A stretch of 64,000 bases of DNA, taken from NCBI RefSeq assembly GCF_031760065.1, contig NZ_CP134500.1:5394001-5458000 (forward strand). Reading direction: 5' to 3'. The position numbers were made by a program, and so were the translations under genes. The notes beneath the pieces were generated by a model. That model was not told the origin of the DNA. It worked only from the letters and a program-made list of their open reading frames with translations, and did no database searches. This document shows, piece after piece, positions 1-8,553 of the stretch (positions within the stretch are counted from its first letter, which is position 1; every line of letters starts with the position of its first letter). The stretch is from Streptomyces durocortorensis (GTDB lineage: Bacteria; Actinomycetota; Actinomycetes; Streptomycetales; Streptomycetaceae).

Positions 1-613
1 TGTTGCGCTCGCTCGGCTGTACGTAGACCAGGCCGTCGCCCTCGAAGCGCATCTGGAACGCCTCGCCCGAACCCTCGCCCATCAGCGTCCGGAAGTTCAC
101 CCCGCTCTGGAGCTGCTGGCGCAGATTGCCCTGATGGGCGATGTACGCGCCGGGGTCGACCATCAGCGGATACTGCGGGGACACCCGCAGCAGCACCGCC
201 TTCCCCTCCGACATGATCGCCGCCTGGCCCGTGCCCTCCACGGTGGTGGTGAACAGGCCGTTGCCGCTCGCCCCGCCGCGCAGCCCGGTGAACGTCGTCC
301 CCGTGCGCAGTCCGGCGTCGGTGGCCAGCAGATTGCTCGCCTCCACGTACAGCTTCTCGCCGTGCAGCGCGACGAGATTGATCTCGCTGGCCCGGTCGGC
401 GAAGTAGCAGGTGCCCTGTCCGGACACCTCCATCACGGTCATCTGCTCGCCGGTGAGACGGCGGCTCACCATGCCGCGCAGTCCCTCACCGCCGCCGGTC
501 ATCTTCTTGAAGGTCATCCGGCCGTCGTACGCGACCATCGAGCCGTTCTTCGCCTTGACGGCATCGCCCGTCAGATCGACGGCGAGCGTCTTGCTGCCTT
601 GGAGTCGGAACAT
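1..613 (-). CDS. AIM24 family protein (C-terminus beyond left edge)
   Basis: Translated from the ATG at 613 downward, the protein begins MFRLQGSKTLAVDL and reads through to base 1 without a stop, so about 204 residues are present and the end lies outside the window. The beta-rich, glycine-studded pattern (GQGTCYFAD, AYIAHQGNL, GEGSGEAFQMRFEGDG, VYVQPSE) is that of the AIM24/DUF124 family, single-domain beta-sandwich proteins of unsettled role (mitochondrial biogenesis in yeast; unknown in actinobacteria). It has no signal peptide or membrane segment. It is divergent from the DUF3817 gene at 867. Family assignment is good; function is unknown. Confidence 0.85.
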   Translation of the reverse strand, partial: MFRLQGSKTLAVDLTGDAVKAKNGSMVAYDGRMTFKKMTGGGEGLRGMVSRRLTGEQMTVMEVSGQGTCYFADRASEINLVALHGEKLYVEASNLLATDAGLRTGTTFTGLRGGASGNGLFTTTVEGTGQAAIMSEGKAVLLRVSPQYPLMVDPGAYIAHQGNLRQQLQSGVNFRTLMGEGSGEAFQMRFEGDGLVYVQPSERN

Positions 614-743
614 CGCCACCCGACGAAGGTAGCCGCCCGCCCGCCGCCCCGGACACCCCCCACGGAACCGTTACGCCCCTGATGCTCCCCTGATGCACAC
701 CCGCACAGGCCCTGATATGCGGCGATACGCACGCCGGGGGAGG

Positions 744-770
744 GGTGGGCCCCGGCGGCCGGGGCCCACC
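744..770. other. Strong GC hairpin in divergent intergenic region
   Basis: Perfect 12-bp inverted repeat GGTGGGCCCCGG (744-755) / CCGGGGCCCACC (759-770) with a 3-base loop. It lies between the divergent AIM24-like (613) and DUF3817 (867) genes, 97 bp before the latter. There is no T-tract, so it may be a leader structure rather than a terminator. The rest of the 614-866 gap shows no gene. Confidence 0.45.
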
Positions 771-866
771 GGCGCGATGCCACAATGGGGAGCGGCTTGT
801 GCCCGCGTTCACAAGCCCGTACGGCCCCTCCCGCCCACACGACCCCCTCCCACCGAAGGTGCCCCT

Positions 867-1217
867 GTGGACATCAAGACCGCTTCCGCCCTGCACCGGC
901 TGCGCCTCATCTCGATTCCCGAGGCGCTGTCCTTCCCCGCCCTGATCCTCTTCGGCTCGATCCTCAGCCGGGTCTCGGACATCGACTTCCTGATGATGCC
1001 GCTCGGCCTCATCCACGGCATCCTCTTCGTGGTCTACGCCGTGTTCCTGCTCGACGTCTGGATGAAGGCCAAGTGGCCGCTCAAGCGCGTCGCCCTCTTC
1101 TTCGTCCTGTCCCTGATCCCCTTCGGCGGCCTCTACGGCGACAAGCTCCTCAAGGGTTACGAGGCCGACGGCGTCATCGCCGCCCGCGCCCGCCGCGAGG
1201 GCACGGTCAGCGCATGA
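867..1217 (+). CDS. DUF3817 small integral membrane protein (first copy)
   Basis: A protein of 116 residues from GTG 867, chosen because the family-like sequence starts there ([23 protein letters not shown]) with a GAAGG ribosome site just upstream. Three hydrophobic segments (about residues 14-35, 41-61 and 70-90) and the motif [12 protein letters not shown] followed by KAKWPLKR are typical of DUF3817, a membrane family of unknown function common in actinobacteria. It overlaps the next gene by 4 bp (ATGA), so the two are probably translated together. A second DUF3817 gene lies at 27462. Family certain, role unknown. Confidence 0.9.
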   Translation: MDIKTASALHRLRLISIPEALSFPALILFGSILSRVSDIDFLMMPLGLIHGILFVVYAVFLLDVWMKAKWPLKRVALFFVLSLIPFGGLYGDKLLKGYEADGVIAARARREGTVSA

Positions 1218-1507
1218 TCGTCGCGTTCTCGGTCTCCCCGCTGGGCGTCGGTGAGGACGTCGGCGAGTACGTCGCCGACGCCGTTCGGGTCGTCCGCGAG
1301 TCCGGACTGCCCAACCGCACCGACGCGATGTTCACCTCCATCGAGGGGGAGTGGGACGAGGTCATGGACGTCGTCAAGCGCGCCGTCGCCGCCGTCGAAG
1401 CCCGCGCGGGACGCGTCTCCCTGGTACTGAAGGCCGACATCAGGCCCGGTGTCACCGACGGTCTGACCTCGAAGGTCGAGACCGTGGAGCGCTATCTCGC
1501 TCCCTGA
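1214..1507 (+). CDS. MTH1187/YkoF-type thiamine-binding protein
   Basis: A cytoplasmic protein of 97 residues starting [20 protein letters not shown]. The N-terminal strand, the S/T-rich loop ([16 protein letters not shown]) and the length match the MTH1187 (UPF0045/DUF77) family, ferredoxin-like-fold proteins that bind thiamine or related pyrimidines in characterised members. The ATG overlaps the DUF3817 stop by 4 bp, implying coupling. A clear terminator follows at 1546. The specific ligand here is unproven. Confidence 0.85.
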   Translation: MIVAFSVSPLGVGEDVGEYVADAVRVVRESGLPNRTDAMFTSIEGEWDEVMDVVKRAVAAVEARAGRVSLVLKADIRPGVTDGLTSKVETVERYLAP

Positions 1508-1545
1508 CGCGCCGTCCGCGCGACCACACCCCGCGTTCACCCGAT

Positions 1546-1577
1546 AAGCCCCCGGAACCACACGGCCGGGGGCTTTT
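1546..1577 (+). terminator. Rho-independent terminator after thiamine-binding gene
   Basis: Stem AAGCCCCCGG (1546-1555) / CCGGGGGCTT (1566-1575) followed by TTTT (1574-1577). It lies 39 bp after the stop at 1507 and separates the DUF3817 pair from cslA. Confidence 0.8.
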
Positions 1578-1680
1578 CCGGTGCCGGATCAAAAACCGCT
1601 CACTCGGACCTGCCAAGTCGACACGCCGTTAGCCGTCGCCTTCTGTGGGGATATCAACCCGTTCGACAGTGGGAGGCACG

Positions 1681-3495
1681 GTGCGGTCGGAGGGCTACGA
1701 CTACGACACCTACAGCCGGCTCGCGGGTCCGCTCACCGAGCCGGACCCGACGGGATACCGCGTGCGGTACAAGAGCCTGCTCTCGACGGAGAAGCACCGA
1801 ATAAGGGCCGTCCTGCTGATGACCCTCGCCCCGGTGCTCACCGGCATCCTGCTGCTCTACCTGGTCTGGCCCACGCACTGGACCGAGCGCGAGAACGGGG
1901 AGCGCTGGCTCGTCGTCGCGGACACCGTGATGCTGGTGTCGATCGGCCTGATCGAGATCTTCATGCTGGTCAACGTGGTCTCCATCGCGCACGCCACGCT
2001 GGTCGCCCGGGACCCGGTCCCGGTGACGCCCGAGCCCGGCACCCGCGTCGCCTTCCTCACCACGTACGTCCCCGGCAAGGAACCGCTCTCCATGGTCCGC
2101 GCCACCCTCAAGGGGGCCGTACGCCTGACGCACTCCGGCCCGCTGGACGTCTGGCTGCTCGACGAGGGCGACGACCCCGGGGCCCGGATGCTCTGCGCGG
2201 AGCTGGGCGTGCACCACTTCACCCGGCGCGGGGTCCCCGAGTGGAACCGCGAGAAGGGCGTCCACAAGGCGAAGACGAAGCACGGCAACTACAACGCCTG
2301 GATCGCCCTGCACGGCGGTGACTACGACTTCTTCGCCTCCGTCGACACCGACCACGTGCCGATGCCCAACTTCCTGGAACGGATGATGGGCTACTTCCGC
2401 GACCCGGACGTCGCCTTCGTCGTCGGACCGCAGGTCTACGGGAACTACGACATGGCCGTCACCAAGGCCGCCGAGTCGCAGCAGTTCCTCTTCCACGCGC
2501 TCATCCAGCGCGCGGGCAACCGCTACGGCGCCCCGATGTTCGTCGGCACCAACAACGTCGTCCGCATCGCCGCGCTGCGCCAGGTCGGCGGTCTGTACGA
2601 CTCGATCACCGAGGACATGGCGACCGGCTTCGAGATCCACCGCCGCCGCAACCCCCTCACCGGGCGCTACTGGCGTTCGGTCTACACCCCCGACGTGCTG
2701 GCCGTCGGCGAGGGGCCCTCCTCCTGGACGGACTTCTTCACCCAGCAGCTTCGCTGGTCGAGGGGGACGTACGAGACGCTGTTCAAGCAGTACGGCAAGG
2801 CGCTGTTCCGGGTCCCGCCCGGCCGCCTGTTCAGCTACTCGCTGATGCTCGTCTACTACCCGATGACCGCCGTCAACTGGCTGCTCGGCGTGCTGAGCTG
2901 TGTGCTGTTCCTCTGGTTCGGGGCGTCCGGCACCCAGGTCGCCGCCTCCATCTGGCTGATGCTCTACAGCGACGCCGCCGCCCTCCAGATCGGCCTCTAC
3001 CTCTGGAACCGCCGCCACAACGTCTCGCCGCACGAACCCGAGGGCTCCGGCGGACTCGCCGGCATGGCCATGTCCGCGCTCTCGGCGCCCATCTACCTGA
3101 AGTCGCTGGGCTCCGCCGTCCTGCGCACCGACGGACGCTTCGTCGTCACGCCCAAGGGCGGCCAGACCTCCCCGGACCGGCTGCTCACCTTCCGTATCCA
3201 CCTCTTCTGGGCCGCGGTCCTGCTGTCCTCGCTCGCCGCGTCGGTCTACCTCGACCACACCCATGTGGCGATGCGGACCTGGGCCACGCTGGGCCTGGCG
3301 ATATCCCTCGCCCCGGTCGCCGTGTGGGCCTGGACCAACTGGCAGGACAAGCGTGCCGCGGCCCCGAGCGGGGTCCTCGCCCCGGCGCCCCCGCTGCCCG
3401 AACCCACCTACGTCACCACCGCGCCGGCCCCGTCGGCGACCACCACCACCGCGACGGCGGGCACCACCGCCACCACCACCGCAGGAGGGAACTGA
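1681..3495 (+). CDS. cslA: Cellulose synthase-like glycosyltransferase CslA (GT2)
   Basis: Membrane family-2 glycosyltransferase of 604 residues when started at GTG 1681, which has GGGAGG five bases upstream; an in-frame GTG at 1645 would add 12 residues but lacks a ribosome site. Two N-terminal membrane segments (about 36-60, 72-97) precede a cytosolic catalytic domain carrying the processive GT2 signatures DEGDD, SVDTDHVP, TEDMATGFE and QQLRWSRG (QxxRW), then a C-terminal membrane bundle and an Ala/Thr-rich tail. Characterised S. coelicolor/S. lividans CslA makes a beta-glucan at hyphal tips with GlxA. glxA follows three bases after the stop, the known operon order. Identification is strong from sequence plus partner. 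Confidence 0.93.
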   Translation: MRSEGYDYDTYSRLAGPLTEPDPTGYRVRYKSLLSTEKHRIRAVLLMTLAPVLTGILLLYLVWPTHWTERENGERWLVVADTVMLVSIGLIEIFMLVNVVSIAHATLVARDPVPVTPEPGTRVAFLTTYVPGKEPLSMVRATLKGAVRLTHSGPLDVWLLDEGDDPGARMLCAELGVHHFTRRGVPEWNREKGVHKAKTKHGNYNAWIALHGGDYDFFASVDTDHVPMPNFLERMMGYFRDPDVAFVVGPQVYGNYDMAVTKAAESQQFLFHALIQRAGNRYGAPMFVGTNNVVRIAALRQVGGLYDSITEDMATGFEIHRRRNPLTGRYWRSVYTPDVLAVGEGPSSWTDFFTQQLRWSRGTYETLFKQYGKALFRVPPGRLFSYSLMLVYYPMTAVNWLLGVLSCVLFLWFGASGTQVAASIWLMLYSDAAALQIGLYLWNRRHNVSPHEPEGSGGLAGMAMSALSAPIYLKSLGSAVLRTDGRFVVTPKGGQTSPDRLLTFRIHLFWAAVLLSSLAASVYLDHTHVAMRTWATLGLAISLAPVAVWAWTNWQDKRAAAPSGVLAPAPPLPEPTYVTTAPAPSATTTTATAGTTATTTAGGN

Positions 3496-3498
3496 GCC

Positions 3499-5454
3499 AT
3501 GGCCTACCGGCCCTCGAAGAAGATGAAGAAGACACTCCTGGGCGGCGGCGCCGTGGTGCTGCTCGCGGGGCTCAACGCCCCCGCCGCACTCTCCTTCGCC
3601 GAGGACAGGTACCACGCGTACAAGATCGACCAGCCGGCGTACAAGGCGGAGTACGGCTCCTGGAAGCTGGTGGACATCCCGAAGGGGTACCGCACCAACG
3701 CGATCCACGCGGCGCTCCTGCACACCGGGAAGGTGCTGATCGTCGCGGGCTCCGGCAACGACCAGAAGCACTTCGACGAGGGCACCTTCGACACGGTGCT
3801 GTGGGACCCGGCCGAGAACACCTTCCAGAAGATCCCCACCCCCGAGGACTTCTTCTGCGGCGGCCACGCCCAGCTGCCCGACGGGCGCCTCCTGATCGCG
3901 GGCGGCACCGCCCGCTACGAGGTGCTCGACGACAAGGTGCAGCGGGCCGGGGGCGGCATGCGGGTCAAGAACGAGAATCCCGACAAGCCCCTGAAGCTGA
4001 AGAAGGGCACGGTCTTCCGCTCGCCCTCCGGCGTCGAGTACGTCGCCAAGTTCGACGTCACCGTCCCCAAGGCCAAGCGCGAGTTCGAGGTCACGTACTT
4101 CAAGAACGGCCAGATGAAGCCATGGAAGACCAAGGTGACCGCGGCGGAACAGCGGGTCTTCGTCGAGGCGGTGAAGGACGGCCCCGAGTCGGTGACGACC
4201 GACGCCGCCCAGTACGAGATCGTCGGCCTGAAGGGCAAGGAGGCCGACAACTCGTACGGGCTCGCCGAGAAGATCACCATGGACAAGCAGGACTTCCAGG
4301 GAATCCGGGCCGCCTACGAGTTCGACCCGACGGCCGAGAAGTACATCCGGGTCGACCCGATGAAGGAGGCCCGCTGGTATCCCACGCTGGTCGGCCTGGA
4401 GGACGGCAGGGTGCTGGCCGTCTCCGGGCTCGATGACGTCGGTGAGATCCTGCCGGGCGACAACGAGATCTACGACCCGAAGACCAAGAAGTGGTCCAAG
4501 GGCCCGTTCCAGTACTTCCCGACCTACCCGGCGCTCTTCCTCACCAAGGGCGGCAAGCTCTTCTACCCGGGGGCGAACGCCGGTTACGGCCCGGCCGACA
4601 AGGGGCGCGAGCCGGGGATCTGGGACCTGAAGAAGAACACCTTCACCAAGGTTCCCGGGCTGACCGACACCGACGAGCTGGAGACGGCCGCCTCGCTGAT
4701 GCTGCCGCCCGTGCAGGACCAGAAGGTGATGGTGCTGGGCGGCGGCGGGGTCGGGGAGTCCAAGAAGTCCACCGCCCGCACGGCCGTCATCGACCTCAAG
4801 CAGGACAGTCCGGCCTTCCGCCCCGGCCCCGATCTGCCGCAGGGCACGCGCTATCTGAACAGTGTGATCATGCCGGACGACACCGTCTTCACCAGCGGCG
4901 GCTCGAAGGACTACCGGGGCCGCGGGGAAAGCAACATCCTCAAGGCGCAGACCTATGACCCGAAGACCAACTCCTTCAAGGAGGCGGCCGAGCCGACGGT
5001 GGGCCGCAACTACCACTCCGAGGCGCTGCTGCTGCCCGACGGGAGGGTGGTGACCTTCGGTTCCGACTCGCTCTACGGCGACAAGGACAACACGAAGCTC
5101 GGCAAGTTCGAGCAGCGCATGGAGGTCTACACCCCGCCCGCCCTGCACCGGGGCAAGGACAGGCGCCCGGTGATCGGGGACGGCCCGCAGGACGCCGAGC
5201 GCGGCGCGACGATCACCTTCGAGAGCGCTGACGCGGACCGGATCGCGACGGCCCGGCTGATGCGGCCGAGCGCGGTCACGCACACGACGGACGTGGAGCA
5301 GCGCTCCATCGAGCTGGGGCTGAAGAAGGGGGAGGGCGAGGTGAGTGTGAGCGTGCCGGACGACGCCACGCTGGTGCCGCCCGGCTGGTACATGCTCTTC
5401 GTCACCGACACCGACGGCGTCCCCTCCGTGGCGAAGTGGGTCAAGGTCGCCTGA
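3499..5454 (+). CDS. glxA: GlxA mononuclear radical copper oxidase (galactose oxidase-like)
   Basis: Protein of 651 residues with an N-terminal Lys-rich stretch and one hydrophobic segment (about 11-33) acting as uncleaved signal or anchor. A kelch seven-bladed propeller follows, then a DUF1929 C-terminal domain. The radical-copper residues are recognisable: Cys120 (FFCGGHAQLPDGR), Trp293-Tyr294 (ARWYPTLVG), Tyr505-His506 (GRNYHSEALLLPDGR) and His595 (VTHTTDVEQR). GlxA is exported, loads copper and forms a Tyr-Cys cofactor; it works with CslA in glycan deposition and morphogenesis. AGGAGGG lies upstream of the ATG. The usual third member, a GH6 enzyme (cslZ), is found here only at 23336, 18 kb away. 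Confidence 0.94.
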   Translation: MAYRPSKKMKKTLLGGGAVVLLAGLNAPAALSFAEDRYHAYKIDQPAYKAEYGSWKLVDIPKGYRTNAIHAALLHTGKVLIVAGSGNDQKHFDEGTFDTVLWDPAENTFQKIPTPEDFFCGGHAQLPDGRLLIAGGTARYEVLDDKVQRAGGGMRVKNENPDKPLKLKKGTVFRSPSGVEYVAKFDVTVPKAKREFEVTYFKNGQMKPWKTKVTAAEQRVFVEAVKDGPESVTTDAAQYEIVGLKGKEADNSYGLAEKITMDKQDFQGIRAAYEFDPTAEKYIRVDPMKEARWYPTLVGLEDGRVLAVSGLDDVGEILPGDNEIYDPKTKKWSKGPFQYFPTYPALFLTKGGKLFYPGANAGYGPADKGREPGIWDLKKNTFTKVPGLTDTDELETAASLMLPPVQDQKVMVLGGGGVGESKKSTARTAVIDLKQDSPAFRPGPDLPQGTRYLNSVIMPDDTVFTSGGSKDYRGRGESNILKAQTYDPKTNSFKEAAEPTVGRNYHSEALLLPDGRVVTFGSDSLYGDKDNTKLGKFEQRMEVYTPPALHRGKDRRPVIGDGPQDAERGATITFESADADRIATARLMRPSAVTHTTDVEQRSIELGLKKGEGEVSVSVPDDATLVPPGWYMLFVTDTDGVPSVAKWVKVA

Positions 5455-5747
5455 GGGGGCGGTTCGCGAGGTGATGTCCCCTTCTGGATGAGGCTGGGGA
5501 AGGGCTGCTGGACAACGTGTTCGTCGGATACCGCTTCCCGGTGAAGCTGCCGGTCCCGGCCTCCCGCGGGCGGTGACCACAGGCCCTCGGGAAGTGCGGA
5601 ATGCGCGACCCCCGATGACGCGAGGTCGCCAGTTCCATGCCCCTTTGTGGGACGTCGGCCCGGGAGGGGGGCGGGCGGGACGCGCGGTCGTCGTGGTGAC
5701 GTGGGACCGCGCGTCCAGCCCGATCGCCCGGCCCGCGGGGGGTGGGG
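5455..5747. other. Junction region; coding-like remnant at 5484-5576
   Basis: 293 bp between glxA and the biosynthetic cluster. No full gene is visible. One plus-strand frame (5484-5573, stop TGA 5574-5576) reads like the tail of a protein, with LLDNVFVGYRFPVKLPVP and G/C in most third positions, but it has no start of its own and an in-frame stop just upstream (5472-5474). It may be the decayed 3' end of a lost gene and could mark the left edge of the inserted cluster. Confidence 0.35.
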
Positions 5748-6764
5748 TCAGCGGCCGATGAGGGATTCCCAGAGTCGGACCGTGACCTCGTCGAGACGGG
5801 CGAACCGCTCGTTGATGCGGCCCAGGACGGACGGCGCGGCAGTGGCCTCGTAGCGCAGGGCGAGGACGCCCATGGCCTGCCAGTGACGCATGGCTTCCTC
5901 GTGGAGGGCCGTCGTATCCTCACCGGCCCCCGCGTCCGCGAGGGAACGGCCCATCAGGACGAGACTGGGCACCGCGTACAGGACCGAACTGTGGTGGAAC
6001 AGGCGGCGGGCGCCGATCGCGGCCTGTTCCTGGGTGCCCGCGAAGCAGGCGGCGGACAGGTCCCGGTAGCGGTTGATCGCGCCGCGGAACCGTTCCTCGG
6101 CGAAGAACCGCCGAGCCTGTTCGGCCAGCACGCCGTCCAGCCCGCCGTCGCCCGCCCCCTCACCCGGGCCGGCCGCCGCCAGGGTGTCGGTGGCCGCGTA
6201 GAAGAAGCCCATCCCGTCGTGGGACTCGGTCCTGATGTGGTCGGTCGTTGCGCGGACCAGGTCCTCGATGGACAGACGGGCCCGGCAGCTGAACGGCTTG
6301 GGGCCGACGACCAGCGTGTCCAGCACGTCCACATGCCGGAGGTCCTCGGAGATCCTCTCGATCAGCACGGCGTGCAGGTAGGGCGCGTTCCCGGTGTACA
6401 CGTCCGCGTAGCCGAGGTGAGCCGTGTTCACCCACACCACCACGCCCTTGAACTCCGCCAACAACCGGACGAGTTGGGCGCCCATGGCCGCGGGTTCGAT
6501 CGGGACGGTGTGCACCTTGAAGCCGGACCGCGTCATGCCGAGCGCGCCGGCTTCCTCGACCGGGAAGATGTACTCGGGGTAGCCGCCCTCGTCCAGCCCG
6601 GCTTGGAACAGGTAGCCGTTCCCCCGCTCGAATATCGCCTGTTCGGCGACGGGGCGGCCCAGTACGGTCGCGAGCGCGGAGTACCCGCCCGTCAGACAGT
6701 TGACCGCGGTGGTGTCGTACCGCTCAAGGATGCGGCTCTGCGCGCCGTGCGTCTCCTGTGTCAT
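5748..6764 (-). CDS. BtrH_N-domain protein (BtrH-like acyltransferase/peptidase fold)
   Basis: Protein of 338 residues. Near the N-terminus NCLTGGYSALATVLGR followed by EQAIFERGNGYLF resembles the N-terminal domain of butirosin BtrH, a cysteine-dependent enzyme that moves an acyl chain from an acyl carrier protein to an aminoglycoside; Cys19 is the candidate nucleophile. The C-terminal half (about 200-338) is helical and is not recognised. The ATG overlaps the stop of the DDAH-like gene by 4 bp, so it is the last gene of the left operon. In a cluster with two discrete carrier proteins and an NRPS, an off-loading or acyl-transfer role is plausible. The family match rests on short motifs, so function is inference. 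Confidence 0.6.
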   Translation of the reverse strand: MTQETHGAQSRILERYDTTAVNCLTGGYSALATVLGRPVAEQAIFERGNGYLFQAGLDEGGYPEYIFPVEEAGALGMTRSGFKVHTVPIEPAAMGAQLVRLLAEFKGVVVWVNTAHLGYADVYTGNAPYLHAVLIERISEDLRHVDVLDTLVVGPKPFSCRARLSIEDLVRATTDHIRTESHDGMGFFYAATDTLAAAGPGEGAGDGGLDGVLAEQARRFFAEERFRGAINRYRDLSAACFAGTQEQAAIGARRLFHHSSVLYAVPSLVLMGRSLADAGAGEDTTALHEEAMRHWQAMGVLALRYEATAAPSVLGRINERFARLDEVTVRLWESLIGR

Positions 6765-7606
6765 CGGGTCCGCAGCTCCAGCGTGCAGCACTTCACACTG
6801 CCGCCCGCCTTGAGGAGCTCCGCCAGGTCCACGCCGATCGGCTCGAAGCCGCGCTCCCGCAGGCGGGCCTGCAGGCCGGTGGCCGCCTTGGGGAGCAGCA
6901 CGTGGAGCCCGTCGGAGAGCGCGTTCAGGCCGAACACCGCGGCGTCCTCGTCGGTCGCCAGGATGGCGTCCGGGAACATCTCGCGGAGCACCGACCGGCT
7001 GCCCTCCGAGAAGGCCGGCGGGTAGTACATCACCTCGTCGTCGGAGAGCACGGCGATGGCGGTGTCCAGGTGGTAGTAGTCCGGGTTCACCAGCTTCAGG
7101 GAGGTGACCGGCAGGCCGAAGAACTCCTGTGCCTCGAAGTGCGAACGGGGATCGGTGCGGAAGCCGGTCCCGGCCAGCAGGCGGCGCCCCACGGTGAGGA
7201 TGTCGCCCTCGCCCTCGTTGATGAACTCGGGCCACAGGATGTCCTCGTACCCCTGCTGCTGGAACCAGGACAGGTACGCCGGGCCCTCGGCGGTGCGCTC
7301 GGCGTGCCGGAAGCGCGCGCCGAACACCTTGCCGTCGACGACGGTGGCACCGTTGGCCGCGAACACCATGTCGGGAAGTCCGGGAAGCGGATCTATCTCC
7401 ACGACCGTGTGGCCCAGTTCGCGGTACAGGTCCCGCAGGCCCTCCCACTGGCTCACCGCCAGCGAGTTGTCCACGGGTTTCTCCGGGTGCATCCAGGGGT
7501 TGATGGAGTAGGAGACCTCGAAGTGGCTCGGCCGGCACATCAGGAATCGGCGCGGCACCGCCGTGCGCGTACGGGAGGTCCGGTCGGCGTGCTGGTTGTC
7601 GGGCAT
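6761..7606 (-). CDS. Dimethylargininase (DDAH)/amidinotransferase-superfamily enzyme
   Basis: Protein of 281 residues from ATG 7606. It shows the guanidine-modifying superfamily pattern: DMVFAANGATVVDGKVF with a later ARFRHAER basic loop, NEGEGD, the histidine motif ALSDGLHVLLP and the C-terminal catalytic cysteine in GGSVKCCTLEL. DDAHs hydrolyse N-methylated arginine to citrulline; relatives act as arginine deiminases or amidinotransferases, and the sequence does not settle which. Its position inside a biosynthetic operon, overlapping the PPTase gene by 67 bp upstream and the BtrH-like gene by 4 bp downstream, suggests it edits or supplies a guanidino/ureido group of the product. Confidence 0.8.
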   Translation of the reverse strand: MPDNQHADRTSRTRTAVPRRFLMCRPSHFEVSYSINPWMHPEKPVDNSLAVSQWEGLRDLYRELGHTVVEIDPLPGLPDMVFAANGATVVDGKVFGARFRHAERTAEGPAYLSWFQQQGYEDILWPEFINEGEGDILTVGRRLLAGTGFRTDPRSHFEAQEFFGLPVTSLKLVNPDYYHLDTAIAVLSDDEVMYYPPAFSEGSRSVLREMFPDAILATDEDAAVFGLNALSDGLHVLLPKAATGLQARLRERGFEPIGVDLAELLKAGGSVKCCTLELRTR

Positions 7607-8493
7607 GAGTTCAACTTCCCAGGTGAGGGCGGTCGGAGGGTTACGTGATGACGTGGTGACGTCGAGGGTCCCGGGCCGGGCGCGGACTCGTGGTCCGCGT
7701 CGGTGTACCGGTCGGAGAGGAGTACGGGTGGGGTGCGGCCGACGGCGGCGGCCAGCAGGGTGCGGTCGGGGGCGGCCCATTCGAGGAAGTACCGGCCCCC
7801 GCACCTCTCGGGGAACGCGTCGAAGACGTCGGCACCGGCCGCTGCACCGGCACCGGCGAGGACGGAGCCCCGGCCGCGGTCGAGGCCGGTATCGGGGGTC
7901 GGGTCCGTGCCGGTGAGGTCGCTGTCACGCAACCTGCCCAGCGCTGTGGCCCCGACTTTGACCAGGGCCTCCTTGCGCACCCAGTAGCGCAGGAAGGTCC
8001 ATGGGGGATCGTCGGAGTCCAGGACCGTCTTCAGTTCGCGTGCGCTGAGCACGCGGCGCGCGATCGCAGGCGTGAAGCTGGCGCCGGCTGTCTCCTCCAC
8101 GTCCACGCCCACCTCGCCCCGGCCAGCGGCCGCGGCGACGGCGCCCCGCGTGTGGGAGAGGCTGATCCCCACGTCGGGGTGGTCCGGCAGGAACGGTTTG
8201 CCGTGGTCGTCGGCCGCGCACTGCGCGCACTCCTGACGGACCACCAGGGTCCGCGCCGGGACGCCGATGAACCGGGCGGCGCACAGACGCACCAGGACGT
8301 GCGCCGCGACGAAGTCCTGACGCGCTCCGGGGGACGTCAGCCGTTCCAGCCGACCCCGCTCCTGTCGGGTCAGCGGTATCGAAGGGGCACTGCGCAGCAG
8401 TTCCGCGCTCCGGCGGACCACCACCAGCGGCCCCGCCGGTACCCCGCCCGCTCCCGGCCCGCCGGCCGCGGGCCCTTCCCGTCCTACGTGCAT
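7540..8493 (-). CDS. 4'-phosphopantetheinyl transferase (Sfp type)
   Basis: Protein of 317 residues carrying the Sfp-class motifs: GISLSHTRGAVAAA (P2 region), GVDVEE (metal-binding P1b) and YWVRKEALVKVG (W-x-x-K-E-A). These enzymes transfer phosphopantetheine from CoA to the serine of carrier proteins; here the substrates would be the PCP of the NRPS (9518) and the two stand-alone carrier proteins (17452, 20092). The C-terminal 60 or so residues are Pro/Ser/Arg-rich and overlap the DDAH-like gene by 67 bp in another frame, so this tail may not be functionally constrained. GGCGGGGG precedes the ATG. Confidence 0.88.
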   Translation of the reverse strand: MHVGREGPAAGGPGAGGVPAGPLVVVRRSAELLRSAPSIPLTRQERGRLERLTSPGARQDFVAAHVLVRLCAARFIGVPARTLVVRQECAQCAADDHGKPFLPDHPDVGISLSHTRGAVAAAAGRGEVGVDVEETAGASFTPAIARRVLSARELKTVLDSDDPPWTFLRYWVRKEALVKVGATALGRLRDSDLTGTDPTPDTGLDRGRGSVLAGAGAAAGADVFDAFPERCGGRYFLEWAAPDRTLLAAAVGRTPPVLLSDRYTDADHESAPGPGPSTSPRHHVTLRPPSPGKLNSCPTTSTPTGPPVRARRCRADS

Positions 8494-8553
8494 TCCCCCG
8501 CCTTGCTTCCGTGCCCGTCCGCCGCCCCGACGGCGAATCCTTCCGGTCCCGTG

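Noticed and set aside
1654..5580. Open frame of 1308 codons on the minus strand antisense to cslA and glxA
   Set aside because: It is an artefact of high GC. The opposite strand encodes two clear conserved enzymes with motifs and ribosome sites; the antisense product is low-complexity Arg/Gly/Val-rich with no domains.
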